DNA of 64,000 bases from Pseudomonadota bacterium (GCA_031119395.1 JAVHYA010000004.1:62001-126000), one strand, 5' to 3'. Positions 1 through 9,566 are shown, counted from the stretch's first letter. Notes: generated by a model not told the origin, from the sequence alone. Translations and numbers: made by a program.

Positions 1-8
1 GCCTGGAC

Positions 9-617
9 GTGGACATGGCCAACTACATCGCCGCCAAGCTGGGCGTGCGCGCCGAGCTCGTGCCGGTGACCAGCACCAACCGGGTGCCCTATCTGCAGAC
101 GCGCAAGGTCGACATCGTCGTGTCGACGCTCGCGCGCAATGCGGAGCGCGAGAAGGTGGTGGATTTCACGACCGCGGCGTACTCGCCATTCATCAGTGGC
201 GTCTACGGGCCGAAGTCCGTGACCATCAAGGGCTTTGCCGATCTCCAAGGCAAGGTGGTGGGCGTGACCCGCGGCACCATCGAGGACCAGGAGCTGACCA
301 AGGCGGTCCCCAGCGGCACCAACCTGCTGCGATTCGAGGACCATGCCGCGACCATCGCGGCATTGAGTTCCGGCCAGGTCATGGCCGTCGGCAGCAGCCA
401 GCCGGCGGTGTCCAGGCTCATGCAGACGCAGCCGCAGCTCGGTCTCGAGTACAAGCTCATGCTCAGCCAGAGCCCGAACTTCATCGGCATCACGAAAGGC
501 GAGGAGAAGCTGCGCGCCAGGATCAACGACATCGTGGTCGAGGCCCGCAAGTCGGGTGATGCCGATCGACTGTCCAACAAGTGGCTTGGCCGTCCGACGG
601 GCGACATTCCGCTCTGA
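9..617 (+). CDS. Transporter substrate-binding domain protein (SBP_bac_3 type), 5'-truncated by the window
   Basis: ORF reads MANYIAAKLGVRAELVPVTSTNRVPYLQTRKVDIVVSTLARNAEREKVVDFTTAAY, typical of periplasmic amino-acid binding proteins. Confidence 0.8.
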   Translation: MDMANYIAAKLGVRAELVPVTSTNRVPYLQTRKVDIVVSTLARNAEREKVVDFTTAAYSPFISGVYGPKSVTIKGFADLQGKVVGVTRGTIEDQELTKAVPSGTNLLRFEDHAATIAALSSGQVMAVGSSQPAVSRLMQTQPQLGLEYKLMLSQSPNFIGITKGEEKLRARINDIVVEARKSGDADRLSNKWLGRPTGDIPL

Positions 618-788
618 CGGTTCGCACCCGGTCCGGCGCACTCGACGAGACGGGTGCATGCCGCGCCTTGCGGGCCGCCCCGATCGGCGGCAACGCGACG
701 AGCATCCAAAGCCTCCTTGACGTGGCGCGCTCCATCACCCTTGCGCGTCGCGCCGAGGCCCGAGCGTGGCCGCTCGGCGGTCGGGCGT

Positions 789-3068
789 TCAGGGCGGCCC
801 CAACACCTGGACGGCGGTGTGGTATCCCGAGAGGATGCTCGCACGGATCGAGGCGAGCGAGAAGTCGAAGTCGCGCGAGGGCGACTGGTCGATGTCGGCC
901 GGCCGCAGGATCCGGGTGATGGACAGGCTGGCGGACGGGCTCATGAGTTCGGTGTAGCGGGGCCTCTGACGAATCTTCTCTGCAAGGTCCGCCGGCATCT
1001 GAGCGACGATCTCGTCCACCAGCTTTCGGAAGTCGCTCAGTGTTGCCTGCTCGTCGCAGGTCTTGCGTACACGCTCGGCGTAGGCGATCTCGTCTCGGCG
1101 CAGCGCCACCTCCATCAGGTTGCGAGGCAGGGCCCTGGCCGTGGAGAAGAGGTCGACGATGTAGACGCGCTTGCCCGCCAGGCCGCAGCGCTCGATCACC
1201 TGATCGAGCGGCGAGTTGCTCACCAGGCCACCGTCCCAGAAATGCCGGCCCTCGATGGTTGTCCAAGGCAACGCGGGTGGCAGGCTGCCGCTGGCGATGA
1301 GGTGGTCGACGGTCAAGGTCTCCACATGGCTGTCGAAGATCTTCAGCTCGGCGCTTTCGACATCGACGGCGCTGACCAGCAGGCGGGTCGGGCTCGAGCG
1401 CATCGCTCGGAAGTCCACGTACCGGGCGAGCAGCTCGCGCACCGGGGCCGTGTCGTACAGCGAGGTCCACGTGACGGCGTCCAGTGCGCCGGAGGGTGGC
1501 AGGAGCCAGCGTGGCAGGAAGAAGCGGGGCACGCCCAACGCCATGGCGGTCGAGGACGCGAGGAGGCGCCTGCCCGCCTCGTCGGGCCAGTCCGGCGTGA
1601 CCATGGCCAGGTCATGCCAGAACGCCTCGAGCGCGTCGGCGGCGTGCCGGGGGTGCGAGGCGACGATCGCGCCATTGAACGCGCCGATCGACACGCCGGC
1701 GACCACGTCCGAATGCAGACCGCGTTGTTCGAGCGCGCGCACCACGCCGGCCTCGAAGGCGCCCAGCGCGCCGCCGCCCTGCAGGATGAGCACCGTCTGA
1801 TTGGGGATGGACGCCATCGTGAAGCCGGGCTGTCGCAGGCGCCGCTTGAAGCGGCCGATATGCGTGTGGTGGCGGATGAGCGAGCGGATCGCCTGGGTTT
1901 CGCCCGCCGGGCGACCGGTGGTGAACAGCGCGCGCGGGATCTCCTGCCTCAGGTACACCAGGGCCCAGTGGCGCGTGTCATGCGGCCCGAGCGCCAGTCG
2001 CTGCGCCGCGCCTTCGGGAACGCCGACGAACTGGAAGCTGACACCCAGCGCTTCGCAGAAGAAGGCGGACACCTCGTCGAATGGACGGCGCTGCCCGAGC
2101 ATGTTCTTGGCCACGAGCTTGCCTTGCTTGACCGCGTTGTCCCAATGCTCGCCCCGGCGTCGAAGCTGAAAGACGGGATCGAAGAACGCCGCGGCATCTC
2201 CTGCGGCGAACACCCCGGGAATGCTGGACTGCAGTCGTTCGTCCACAAGGACGCCGTCAGCCAGGGCGACGCCGCTGTTCTCCAGAAAGCCGACGTCCGG
2301 CACGACGCCGATGCCCAAGACCACGAAATCACAGGGCAGCCGCTCGCCTTGGCTGCACCACACGGCACGGACCCGCTGGCCATCGCCCTCGAACGACACC
2401 GGCTCGCCGCTGCGTACCTGGATGCCCTGGTCCGCGCAGCGCTGCAGGAAGAACTGGCTGATGGCTGGGGACTGCAGCGTGTCGAAGACCCGACCGTGCT
2501 GGGCAAGCAGGGTGACGTGCACGCCCAGCTTGTGCAGGCTGGTGGACACCTCCATGCCAATGAAGCTGGCTCCGACCACGACCGCGCGCGCACCGGGCCG
2601 GGCGGCGGCGTGCAAGGCGAGCGCATCGCCGATGTCGCGCAGGCCATGGATACCCGCCAGCTCCGCCCCGGGAATGCGCAGGCGCAAGGGCTTGGCGCCC
2701 GTGGCGATCAGGAGCGTGTCGTACTGGAGCTTGCCGGCGCGGTCGGTCGTGACGGTACGGCCGTGGGTGTCGACCGCCAGCGCGCGCGTGTGGCGCAACA
2801 GTTGGATGTCGAGCTCCCGATACCTGTCAGCCATCAGGATCGGTGTCGGCTCGCCGTTCATCCCCGACATCAGGATGCTCTTGGACAAGGGGGGCCGCTG
2901 GTAGGGCAGTTCGGGCTCTGCCGACACCATGACGATGCTGCCCTTCGCGCCTTCGAGACGCAGTGCCTCGGCGGCGGTCGCGCTGGCCAAGCCTCCGCCC
3001 AACAAGAGGAAGTCGATCTTCCTCGGGACATCCAGGGTGTTCGCGGTGTCGACGGCCTGCGTGGTCAT
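789..3068 (-). CDS. Fusion: FAD-dependent pyridine nucleotide-disulfide oxidoreductase (N-term) + patatin-like phospholipase (C-term)
   Basis: N-term LLLGGGLASATAAEALR, LIATGAKPLRLRIPGAE, GVFAAGDAAAF; C-term LQGGGALGAFEAG, GVSIGAFNGA (GxSxG), WDGGLVSNSPL (DGG); one uninterrupted 759-aa ORF. Confidence 0.85.
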   Translation of the reverse strand: MTTQAVDTANTLDVPRKIDFLLLGGGLASATAAEALRLEGAKGSIVMVSAEPELPYQRPPLSKSILMSGMNGEPTPILMADRYRELDIQLLRHTRALAVDTHGRTVTTDRAGKLQYDTLLIATGAKPLRLRIPGAELAGIHGLRDIGDALALHAAARPGARAVVVGASFIGMEVSTSLHKLGVHVTLLAQHGRVFDTLQSPAISQFFLQRCADQGIQVRSGEPVSFEGDGQRVRAVWCSQGERLPCDFVVLGIGVVPDVGFLENSGVALADGVLVDERLQSSIPGVFAAGDAAAFFDPVFQLRRRGEHWDNAVKQGKLVAKNMLGQRRPFDEVSAFFCEALGVSFQFVGVPEGAAQRLALGPHDTRHWALVYLRQEIPRALFTTGRPAGETQAIRSLIRHHTHIGRFKRRLRQPGFTMASIPNQTVLILQGGGALGAFEAGVVRALEQRGLHSDVVAGVSIGAFNGAIVASHPRHAADALEAFWHDLAMVTPDWPDEAGRRLLASSTAMALGVPRFFLPRWLLPPSGALDAVTWTSLYDTAPVRELLARYVDFRAMRSSPTRLLVSAVDVESAELKIFDSHVETLTVDHLIASGSLPPALPWTTIEGRHFWDGGLVSNSPLDQVIERCGLAGKRVYIVDLFSTARALPRNLMEVALRRDEIAYAERVRKTCDEQATLSDFRKLVDEIVAQMPADLAEKIRQRPRYTELMSPSASLSITRILRPADIDQSPSRDFDFSLASIRASILSGYHTAVQVLGPP

Positions 3069-3089
3069 GCGCCCGGCGTGTCGACGTCC

Positions 3090-3539
3090 TCAAAGCATCG
3101 CGGACCATGACCCGGAGATGCGGCGGTCCAGCTCGGCCAGGCCCACGTGGGACAGGTCGTTGTTCAGCGTGGCCTTGACCCGCTGGGAGACCGCCTCGCT
3201 CAACTGCGCCTTGAGTTCGCCCATGAAGGGGTTCGATGCGAACAGCGTGAGGGCGTCGAATTCGCCAGCCTTCAGGCCCGCGTCGAGCCGCTCGGCGATC
3301 TCCTTGGCAAAGCGCTGGTGCTCCTTGTGCCGCGTGTCGGTGCGCGGCTCGAAATGGTTCATGCCGTAGCTGTAGTCGCTGGCCTGGCTGCCGGAGCGGT
3401 CCGGCTCGAGCGCACTGGCATGCATCCGGCTTGGCGCGTGTGTCAGGACCGCGACGGGCGTGAGCGGTGCAGCCGAGCCCTCCCGGCGGAAGATCCGGGC
3501 GGATGCAGCATTGGCGATGACGATCCACTGAGCTTTCAT
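3090..3539 (-). CDS. Host attachment protein family (Host_attach)
   Basis: MKAQWIVIANAASARIFRREG... HKEHQRFAKEIAERLDAGLKAGEFDALTLFASNPFMGELK; start at 3539 chosen inside the longer ORF. Confidence 0.75.
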   Translation of the reverse strand: MKAQWIVIANAASARIFRREGSAAPLTPVAVLTHAPSRMHASALEPDRSGSQASDYSYGMNHFEPRTDTRHKEHQRFAKEIAERLDAGLKAGEFDALTLFASNPFMGELKAQLSEAVSQRVKATLNNDLSHVGLAELDRRISGSWSAML

Positions 3540-3593
3540 GGCGATCCCCGGTGCAGTTGGAAGCGAGCGTAGGCGGGGCCATCCGCCGCGGCG

Positions 3594-3607
3594 TTGCGGT
3601 AAATCAA
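3594..3607. promoter_or_regulatory. FNR/ANR-like box TTGCGGTAAATCAA
   Basis: 12/14 to TTGAT-N4-ATCAA (N4 ignored), about 55 bp upstream of the host-attachment gene start. Confidence 0.5.
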
Positions 3608-3679
3608 GTGCCGTGGCGTCGCGGGCCGCATGCTTTTCTCGCTGCGATGGCCCGTCGAAGAGTCGGCGCCTCCGCAAGC

Positions 3680-3693
3680 TTGCGCCGGGTCAA
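3680..3693. promoter_or_regulatory. FNR/ANR-like box TTGCGCCGGGTCAA (weaker)
   Basis: Upstream of the nitroreductase gene (start 3832). Confidence 0.3.
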
Positions 3694-3831
3694 GCCGGCC
3701 GCTCGCGGCGCGCGCGATGCTTCAGGCCTGCCGTTTCCCGGGAGAGTTGCCATGGGCAAAGCCAGTCTTGGTCGCGAGCGTCGGGAATCGAACACTTGCT
3801 CGCCCGCGCCGTCGGTTCACGAGTGCCGGCC

Positions 3832-4431
3832 ATGAACCGGACCCCTTTCGATGGAGCCGGCGAGTCGATCGCGCTGCCGGCACCGGTCGCCCCGTCCATG
3901 ACGCTCGACCAGGCGCTCAAGCGACGGCGCAGCACGCGTGACTTCCTGTCCGACGCCCTCTCCATGCCTGCGCTGTCCGCCCTTCTGTGGGCGGCCTTCG
4001 GCGTCAATCGCGAGCAGCAGGGCGGACGGACGGCGCCATCGGCGCACAACTGGAAGGAGATCGACCTGTTCGCGGTGCTGGCGGACGGCGCCTTCCGCTA
4101 CGAAGCGCGCGCGCACCGCCTGCTGCGGGTGGCGGCGGCGGACCTGCGCGCGCTGACCGGCCTGCAGGGCTTTGTCGCGACCGCGCCGGTCAATCTGGTC
4201 TATGTGGCCGATTTCGATCGCATGGCCGAGGTGGACGTTCGCGATCGGCCCTTCCTCGCAGGTGCCGATGCTGGATGCATTGCGCAGAATGTGTACCTGC
4301 ATTGCGCCGCGGTGGGCCTCGGGACGGTGGTGCGCGCATCCATCGACCGGGGAGCGCTGGCCCAGGCGCTCGGGCTGCGGATGGCACAGCGCATCACCCT
4401 GGCGCAGACCGTGGGGTACGCCAGGCCCTGA
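3832..4431 (+). CDS. Nitroreductase / SagB-ThcOx family protein
   Basis: LDQALKRRRSTRDF, LLWAAFGVNR, TAPSAHNWKEIDLF, GCIAQNVYLHCAAVGLGTV. Confidence 0.8.
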   Translation: MNRTPFDGAGESIALPAPVAPSMTLDQALKRRRSTRDFLSDALSMPALSALLWAAFGVNREQQGGRTAPSAHNWKEIDLFAVLADGAFRYEARAHRLLRVAAADLRALTGLQGFVATAPVNLVYVADFDRMAEVDVRDRPFLAGADAGCIAQNVYLHCAAVGLGTVVRASIDRGALAQALGLRMAQRITLAQTVGYARP

Positions 4432-4474
4432 CGCCGGGTACGGCGCAGGCTCTGCCGCGGCAGCGCCCACCGCC

Positions 4475-4966
4475 TCAATACGGCTGGTCGCGAAATCCGA
4501 TGCGATGGGCAAGCCGTGCCAGGGGAACCTCCAACAGCACGAAGGCAGCGGTCACCGCGGCAACCTGCAGCATCGAAAGCCCCAGTTCCCACTGGACCGC
4601 CAGCAGCGGCAACAGCGCTTCCGGAATCTGGTCGATGCCGAATGCCCGTCCGCTCGGCGCGATCGCCAGACGCCGCTTGATGAAACTGGACAACGCATCA
4701 CCCGCCATGGCCACTGCCCCGATGGTGGCACCGATGCCAGGGGAAAGTCCCAGACACCATGCAGACAGTGCGCACGCGGCAACGGCCGTGACCACGCCGC
4801 GCAGCGTCTTCGAGGGGCCCAGAAGCGGCCGCCCGTCGCGCAGCCGGACGCCCCCGTCCAAGGGGAAGGCCCACCGGGTTCCCAGCAGCCGCTTGGCTGC
4901 GATGGGTGCGTTGTTGGCGACCGCGAGCAGCAGAAGCAACTCGAGTCCGTGCCACAAGTCGATCAT
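4475..4966 (-). CDS. CDP-archaeol synthase-like (CarS/DUF46 family) membrane protein
   Basis: NNAPIAAKRLL, PLDGGVRLRDGRPLLGPSKTLRG, GDALSSFIKRRL, DQIPEALLPL motifs; start at 4966. Confidence 0.75.
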   Translation of the reverse strand: MIDLWHGLELLLLLAVANNAPIAAKRLLGTRWAFPLDGGVRLRDGRPLLGPSKTLRGVVTAVAACALSAWCLGLSPGIGATIGAVAMAGDALSSFIKRRLAIAPSGRAFGIDQIPEALLPLLAVQWELGLSMLQVAAVTAAFVLLEVPLARLAHRIGFRDQPY

Positions 4967-5628
4967 GGCTGGCGGGCGTCCGGCCAGCCGTCGGGGCTGA
5001 CCATGGGGGTCTTGAGCAGGCGGATCGCCTGCTCGTCGTCGACCTGATCGAACGATCGGTAGAAGCGCCCGACCGAACCGAGGTCCTCGGGCACATGCAG
5101 GCAGACGACGTCGTCGGCGAGGGGCCGCACCAAGGCGATGCTCTCCGGGGATGCGACCGGCACGGCGCAGATCAGCTTCGCCGGCTGGCGGGCCCGGACG
5201 GCGTGCAGCGCGGCCACCATGGTCGCGCCTGTCGCGAGGCCGTCGTCCACGACGATCGTGATCCGCGCTTTGGCCTCGATGGGCGCCCGATCGGGCGTGT
5301 AACGCCTGCGCCGGTCGTGCAACATCGCGAGCTGGACGCGCCTCTCCTGCTCGATGTAGCGCGCGTCTGCCCCAGCGGCGCCTGCATGGGGTGCGATGTA
5401 CGTCCATCCGCTTTCGTCGATCGAGCCGATGGCGAATTCCGGCGAGAAGGGCGCTCGCAGCTTGCGCACCAGCACGACGTCAAGTTCGCCGTCCAGGCGG
5501 TCGGCCAGCAGCCGGCCCATCTCGAGTGCGCCGCGCGGGATGGCCAGGATCAACGGATGGCGCCCTCGCCACATCCGCAGCGACAGCGAAAGCTGCTGCG
5601 CGGCGTCGATACGATCGGCAAAGAGCAT
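4963..5628 (-). CDS. Phosphoribosyltransferase family protein
   Basis: PRPP-binding motif ITIVVDDGLATGATM; IPRGALEMGRLLADRL; ATGA overlap with the downstream CarS-like gene. Confidence 0.85.
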   Translation of the reverse strand: MLFADRIDAAQQLSLSLRMWRGRHPLILAIPRGALEMGRLLADRLDGELDVVLVRKLRAPFSPEFAIGSIDESGWTYIAPHAGAAGADARYIEQERRVQLAMLHDRRRRYTPDRAPIEAKARITIVVDDGLATGATMVAALHAVRARQPAKLICAVPVASPESIALVRPLADDVVCLHVPEDLGSVGRFYRSFDQVDDEQAIRLLKTPMVSPDGWPDARQP

Positions 5629-5678
5629 GACATGGCCTCCGGATCGCACCATCGTTGCGAAGTGCAGCCCATGCGGGT

Positions 5679-5692
5679 TTGATCCGGCGCAG
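5679..5692. promoter_or_regulatory. FNR/ANR-like box TTGATCCGGCGCAG
   Basis: about 51 bp upstream of the phosphoribosyltransferase start, similar spacing to the 3594 and 15287 sites. Confidence 0.35.
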
Positions 5693-5907
5693 ACCAGGCC
5701 CCGATGGCGCGATGAGGGCTGCTGCCTCGCATCCATGGCGGCACGCGAGGCGGCAATGTGCATCGCCCGCGGAGCTTTCGTGCGGTTCGGATGACAGGTT
5801 TGAAACGCCTTGAAAGTTGGGTCACGCGATAAGAGCGCTTCCCGTGCACGGTTCCTGCCGTGTCTAGAATTTCTTCGTCCAGATGCCGACGCCAGTCCTT
5901 GGTCACC

Positions 5908-6687
5908 ATGACACCGCTCGGCCGCGGCCCCTTCGACATCGACCGGCAGCCCGTTGGCGGGAGTCCGAGCACTGCGGCGAAGCCGCCGCAACTGCAGGCG
6001 TTGAGGATCTTTGCGGATGCCGCCATTGCATTGCAGGCGCTCACCGCCGATTTCCGCGACGCGTTGGCGACGACCGAAGCCGCGCTTGCCCAAAGGCCGG
6101 GCTCGCACGGCGACCTGCTCGTCGGACCGTTGCACCGTCCGGTCCGGACCGCCGATCGTCTGGCCCAGCAAATGCTCGCCTACGCCGGAGCCCAGCAGCT
6201 GACTCCGGCATCCGTGGACCTGCTCCCTCTTCTTTCGGGCTTGGCCGGCGTGCTGCGCCGGACGCTCGACCCCCGGCTGTGCGTCTGCGTCGACGTCGCC
6301 CATGGCTGCCCGCCCTGTCACGCCGACGCGCAGGCGTTGCGCGAGGCGCTGATCAACCTGGTCGTCAACGCGCGCGACGCCATGCCCGACGGCGGCCGGA
6401 TCCGGCTCTCGGCGGCGCCCGTGACGGCCGAGGGCGGCCTGCCGGCGGTGGCCGTCTCGGTGTCCGACAACGGTGTGGGCATGACGCCTGAATTCGCACG
6501 GCGAGCGGTTCAGCCGTTCGTGACGACCAAGGACAACGCGCCCTCGGCCGGCATGGGCCTGGCCGCGAGCGACGGCTTTGCGCGACAGTCCAACGGCTTT
6601 CTGAAGATCGACAGCCGCGCAGGATCGGGCGTCACCGTGACGCTGGTGTTGCCGCAGGCGACGCAGGTGCATCGAACGGACTCGTGA
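5908..6687 (+). CDS. Histidine-kinase-like ATPase (HATPase_c) protein, degenerate phosphoacceptor region
   Basis: N-box LINLVVNARDAMPDGG, G1 SDNGVGM, GMGLAASDGFARQSNGFLKIDSRAGSGVTVTLVLP; H-box position reads TADFRDAL. Confidence 0.75.
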   Translation: MTPLGRGPFDIDRQPVGGSPSTAAKPPQLQALRIFADAAIALQALTADFRDALATTEAALAQRPGSHGDLLVGPLHRPVRTADRLAQQMLAYAGAQQLTPASVDLLPLLSGLAGVLRRTLDPRLCVCVDVAHGCPPCHADAQALREALINLVVNARDAMPDGGRIRLSAAPVTAEGGLPAVAVSVSDNGVGMTPEFARRAVQPFVTTKDNAPSAGMGLAASDGFARQSNGFLKIDSRAGSGVTVTLVLPQATQVHRTDS

Positions 6688-6749
6688 GGGGGCGAGCTCG
6701 CCGCGTGAGACCTTGCTCGAGCGTGGCCTCGCAGCAGCGTCCATCGCAG

Positions 6750-6763
6750 TTGATGCAACGCAA
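6750..6763. promoter_or_regulatory. FNR/ANR-like box TTGATGCAACGCAA
   Basis: 12/14 to TTGAT-N4-ATCAA, about 100 bp upstream of the BON gene. Confidence 0.5.
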
Positions 6764-6862
6764 TGGCCCGCGGGTCGATGCTCCTAGAGTGAGTCATTGG
6801 ACTCCGCGCGCTGGCGTTGCGCGGATCGCCAGGGATGTCGACCACCACACGAAAGGAAGCAC

Positions 6863-7516
6863 ATGAAGTCCGATACCCAGATCAGAGATGATGTCCTCGC
6901 CGAACTGCGGTGGGATCCTGCGGTCAACCCGACCGACGTGGGCGTCATCGTCAAGGACGGCAACGTGACATTGACGGGCCACCTGTCCAGCTTCGCGCAG
7001 AAGTACGCCGCCGAACGAGCGGTGCAGCGCGTGATCGGCGTGAGGGGCGTGGCCGTCGAGCTCGACGTCAGGCTGCCCTCGAGCCACCGGCGCACCGATG
7101 CCGAGATTGCCGCGGCGGTCGAGCGTGCGATCGAATGGCACACGCTGATACCGACCGAGAAGGTGCATCCGAAGGTCGAGAAGGGGTGGGTCACGCTCAC
7201 CGGCGAGGCGGAGTGGGACTATCAACGTCGCGCCGCCGAAGGCGCCGTGCGCCACCTGCTGGGCGTGACCGGTGTCACCAATCTCATCACCGTGAAGCCG
7301 CGTGTCAAGGCCGACATCGTGGAAGGCAGGATTCGGGAAGCGCTGGAGCGCCAGGCCGACCGGGAGGCGAAGAAGATCGAGGTCGGCGTGGCCGGCACCG
7401 CCGTGACGCTGCGCGGCAAGGTGCACTCGCTGGCCGAGCGCCATGCGGCGCAGGGGGCTGCCTGGTCGGCGCCGGGCGTGACCCGCGTGATCAACGACAT
7501 CCTGGTCGAGGCCTGA
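6863..7516 (+). CDS. BON domain-containing protein (three BON repeats)
   Basis: Repeated pattern DVLAELRWDPAV..DVGVIVKDGNVTLTGHL / EKVHPKVEKGWVTLTGEA / EVGVAGTAVTLRGKVHS. Confidence 0.85.
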   Translation: MKSDTQIRDDVLAELRWDPAVNPTDVGVIVKDGNVTLTGHLSSFAQKYAAERAVQRVIGVRGVAVELDVRLPSSHRRTDAEIAAAVERAIEWHTLIPTEKVHPKVEKGWVTLTGEAEWDYQRRAAEGAVRHLLGVTGVTNLITVKPRVKADIVEGRIREALERQADREAKKIEVGVAGTAVTLRGKVHSLAERHAAQGAAWSAPGVTRVINDILVEA

Positions 7517-7547
7517 CACCGCGAGAGTCCGCGCACTGGATCGCCCG

Positions 7548-8945
7548 ATGCCGCCATCGTTCGATCCGTGGCGCGAATGGCTGGCGGCCGCCGAGGTATC
7601 GATGGCCACGCGGGCCTGCGAGGAGGACCTCGCTGCCCGGCGGATGCGGCGGCTCGCGGCGCTCCTTGCCGCAGCCCGCGGTCACTCCCGGCACTATCGG
7701 CGTGTGCTGGCCGGATGCGACCCGGCGACCCAGAAGCTTGAAGACCTCCCCATTTCGCGCAAGGCCGAACTCATGCGCGACTTCGATGGATGGGTGGCCG
7801 ATCCGGACATCTCCCTTGCGAAGCTGCGTCGCTTCGTCGCCGACCCTGCAAACATCGGGCAGGACTTTCTCGGCCGCTACACGGTCTGGGAGAGTTCAGG
7901 CAGCAGCGGAGAGCCCGCGGTGTTCGTGCAGGATGCCCGGGCCATGGCGGTGTACGACGCGCTCGAAGCGCTGCGCCGTCCGCCGTTGCGGCCGCTCGAC
8001 CGACTCCTGGATCCGTGGGGACTGACCGAACGCATCGCGTTCGTGGGCGCCATCGATGGTCACTTCGCGAGCACTGTCTCGGTCGAACGCCTGCGGCGGC
8101 TTCAGCCGGGCCTTGCGCGACGTCTCGTCGGCATGTCCTTTCTGCAGCCCCTGCCCAGGCTGTGCGCCGAACTCGAGGCATTCCAGCCCACGGTGATCGC
8201 GACGTACCCCAGCGCGGCGGTGCTGCTCGCGCAAGAGCGGCGTGCAGGCCGGTTGAACGCGAGGCCGCGCGAAATCTGGACCGGGGGCGAGAACCTGTCG
8301 GCAGCGGGCCGCAATTTCGTGCACGACGCATTCGGGTGCCCGGTGGCCAACAGCTACGGCGCGTCCGAGTTTCTGTCGCTGGCCTTCGAGTGCGCCGAAG
8401 GCGCGCTGCACCTCAACAGCGACTGGGCGATCCTGGAGCCGGTCGACGCGCAGGGCCATGCGGTGCCTCGCGGCCGTGCCGGAACGACGACACTCCTCAC
8501 CAACCTGGCCAACCACGTGCAGCCGCTGATTCGCTACGACCTGGGCGACCGGGTGACCCTGCATGAAGCGCCATGCCGGTGCGGATCGCACCATCCGGTG
8601 ATCGATGTGCAGGGCCGCGACGACGACATGCTGTGTCTTGCCGCGGCGAGCGGCAGGCCCTCCGTCCACGTCGTGCCGTTGGCAGTGAGCACCGTGCTCG
8701 AGGAGGATGCCGGCCTGTTCGACTTCCAGCTGGTTCAGCGCGGGCCGCGGGAGCTGCTGCTGAAGACCCACGAACGGGGGCTGCGGGCGCAGCAGCGGCT
8801 GCACAAGGCGCGCACCGTGCTGGCGGCGTTTCTCAAGGCCCAGGGCGCGGCAGACGTCGCAATCCATTGCCGAGCCGGAGAGGCTGCGGCCTGCGGCCGC
8901 AGCGGCAAGTCCAGGCGCGTCATTGCACGCTCAGGCGGCGCCTAG
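7548..8945 (+). CDS. Phenylacetate-CoA ligase-like adenylate-forming enzyme (PaaK/CapK-type)
   Basis: WESSGSSGEPAVFVQD, EIWTGGENLSAAGRNF, NSYGASEFLSLAFEC, YDLGDRVTLHEAPCRCGSHHPVIDVQGRDDD. Confidence 0.75.
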   Translation: MPPSFDPWREWLAAAEVSMATRACEEDLAARRMRRLAALLAAARGHSRHYRRVLAGCDPATQKLEDLPISRKAELMRDFDGWVADPDISLAKLRRFVADPANIGQDFLGRYTVWESSGSSGEPAVFVQDARAMAVYDALEALRRPPLRPLDRLLDPWGLTERIAFVGAIDGHFASTVSVERLRRLQPGLARRLVGMSFLQPLPRLCAELEAFQPTVIATYPSAAVLLAQERRAGRLNARPREIWTGGENLSAAGRNFVHDAFGCPVANSYGASEFLSLAFECAEGALHLNSDWAILEPVDAQGHAVPRGRAGTTTLLTNLANHVQPLIRYDLGDRVTLHEAPCRCGSHHPVIDVQGRDDDMLCLAAASGRPSVHVVPLAVSTVLEEDAGLFDFQLVQRGPRELLLKTHERGLRAQQRLHKARTVLAAFLKAQGAADVAIHCRAGEAAACGRSGKSRRVIARSGGA

Positions 8946-8952
8946 GTCCGCC

Positions 8953-8966
8953 TTGACTTCAATCAA
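8953..8966. promoter_or_regulatory. FNR/ANR-like box TTGACTTCAATCAA
   Basis: One mismatch to TTGAT-N4-ATCAA; lies between the CoA-ligase stop (8945) and the lipoprotein start (9180). Confidence 0.55.
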
Positions 8967-9179
8967 GGCCCGGCGCCGCGAGCTTCGCAGAATGCGACGC
9001 ATCGTTCAGGATGCAGAAATGCCCGACATGGTCCACGCCACCGCCGCCGACACCGCGCAGCGTTCCAAGCGGCTGCGGGACGGGTGCGCGCGCCCCGAGT
9101 CGGGCGGGACCCCGTGCGCTGGTGGATCGTTCGAGCCGCCTGCGCTCGTGCGCTGGAGGTGCCGCCGCGGGAGATGCAG

Positions 9180-9566
9180 ATGAAGCACCTGCCGCTCGTT
9201 CTCGCTGCGGGCCTGTGGCTGCCGGTCTGCGGATGCAGCCAGTTCGGCAATGCGCCACAGGCCACCGGCACGCTGACGGGCTCTCTTGCCGGCGCCGCGC
9301 TGGGCAGCGTGGCGGCCAGGGCCATGGATGACAGCGATCGTCGCCGCGCGGCGGTTTCGCTGGACGGTGGGCCCGACGGCCAGCCCTCGGCCTGGCGTAA
9401 TCCTGAAACGGGCGACCGGTTCATCTTCACGCCCTTGCGCAGCTTCACCCTCGACGGGGCGCGGTGCCGCGATTTCAGGGTCGAAGCGACGGTGGGCGGT
9501 CGGTCCGACAGCATCGCCGGCAGCGCATGCAGGCAGGCCGACGGCGGCTGGCGGGTTCGAGGCTGA
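9180..9566 (+). CDS. Surface antigen-like outer membrane lipoprotein
   Basis: Lipoprotein signal MKHLPLVLAAGLWLPVCGCSQ; GSLAGAALGSVAARAMDDSDRRRA. Confidence 0.65.
   Translation: MKHLPLVLAAGLWLPVCGCSQFGNAPQATGTLTGSLAGAALGSVAARAMDDSDRRRAAVSLDGGPDGQPSAWRNPETGDRFIFTPLRSFTLDGARCRDFRVEATVGGRSDSIAGSACRQADGGWRVRG

Noticed and set aside
9-617. Complete substrate-binding protein gene
   Set aside because: No signal peptide and the frame is open to the window edge; treated as truncated
654-3110. Long + strand ORF opposite the oxidoreductase-patatin gene
   Set aside because: GC-rich shadow ORF, no recognisable motifs; the minus strand encodes clear domains
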